The notes below the pieces were generated by a model, which was not told the origin of the DNA, did not search any database, and saw nothing but the letters and a program-made list of their open reading frames with translations. The position numbers and the translations under genes were made by a program. 5,668 bases of DNA from DUVT01 sp041675865. Its GTDB lineage: Bacteria; Bacillota_I; Bacilli_A; ML615J-28; CAG-698. Position 1 is the first letter of the stretch, and each line of letters opens with the position of its first letter. Shown here one piece after another: positions 5,430 through 5,668 of this stretch. Location of the stretch: contig JBAYTA010000105.1 in assembly GCA_041675865.1 (NCBI GenBank), positions 1-5,668 of the forward strand, in the 5' to 3' direction.

Positions 5430-5668
5430 ATGTCTGTAAAAAAGTCTGAAAAGAAACGTAGATCGGATATTATCTTTGGTATTTTGTTAGCCTCAACTCT
5501 CGGGGTAATTTTAAATTTATTTTCAAGTTTATATTATGATTTATTTGTTAAAAAAATAATAAAATGGTCAGATGTTAATCAGCAGCACGTGATGATTTGG
5601 TTTTTCATTCTTTTAGCCACATGGGGTTTTATTAGCTTCTTTGTTTATGATTATAAAAATAATGTAGA
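5430..5668 (+). CDS. Two-helix membrane protein (partial, C-terminus off window)
   Basis: The frame opens at the ATG 17 nt after the nuclease stop and stays open to the window end, giving 79 residues. A basic start (MSVKKSEKKRRSD) precedes a membrane helix at about residues 14-33. A short lysine-containing loop follows, then a second helix at about 54-72, then YDYKNNV. The basic N-terminus suggests it faces the cytoplasm, so both ends would be inside. I do not recognise the family. Some retrons carry two-helix membrane effectors (Ec48-type), so this could be the toxic effector of the system, with the soluble domain lying past the window. That is inference from position only; it may equally be an unrelated membrane protein. 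No ribosome site or terminator is visible in the gap. Confidence 0.75.
   Translation, partial: MSVKKSEKKRRSDIIFGILLASTLGVILNLFSSLYYDLFVKKIIKWSDVNQQHVMIWFFILLATWGFISFFVYDYKNNV

Noticed and set aside
1..5668. CRISPR array near the Cas4-like nuclease
   Set aside because: No regularly spaced direct repeats of 20 or more bases are present anywhere in the window.

Overview
This is an AT-rich bacterial window with two divergent gene blocks separated by a long non-coding centre. It looks like accessory DNA, probably a prophage or other mobile element. The organism cannot be fixed from the sequence. Start codons have no obvious Shine-Dalgarno sequences, ATGA-type overlaps argue for the standard code, and the PD-(D/E)XK protein resembles, from memory only, a family seen in Patescibacteria (CPR). 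I treat a CPR host or its phage as a plausible but unproven guess.

Left block, minus strand (about 1-2244): three overlapping genes read right to left. First is a ParB-like domain fused to a DNA methyltransferase (970-2244). Second is a beta-class DNA methyltransferase (196-1001) broken by one missing base in a poly-A run. Third is a small helix-turn-helix protein of the type often annotated as phage terminase small subunit (1-230, cut by the window edge). This arrangement is typical of phage DNA modification next to packaging genes.

Centre (2245-3432): a non-coding region with a strong sigma70-like promoter on the plus strand (TTGACT, 16 bp, TATACT, at 2621-2648). Downstream lies an unusually structured leader of up to about 780 nt. 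It holds five consecutive hairpins (2656-2792), a 55-nt near-perfect hairpin (2836-2890) and a GC-rich island that folds as an H-type pseudoknot (2998-3067). More hairpins follow (3171-3418), overlapping a doubtful 117-codon reading frame.

Right block, plus strand (3433-5668): a tight operon of an Xre-family regulator, a retron-type reverse transcriptase (NAxxH, LPQG, xxDD and CTG boxes), a RecB/Cas4-like PD-(D/E)XK nuclease with four cysteines, and a two-helix membrane protein running off the end. The HTH and RT genes overlap by 4 nt, the RT and nuclease are 1 nt apart, and the last gap is 17 nt. I read this as a candidate retron or retron-like defence operon whose msr-msd RNA should lie in the structured leader. 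The exact RNA boundaries could not be proven by eye.
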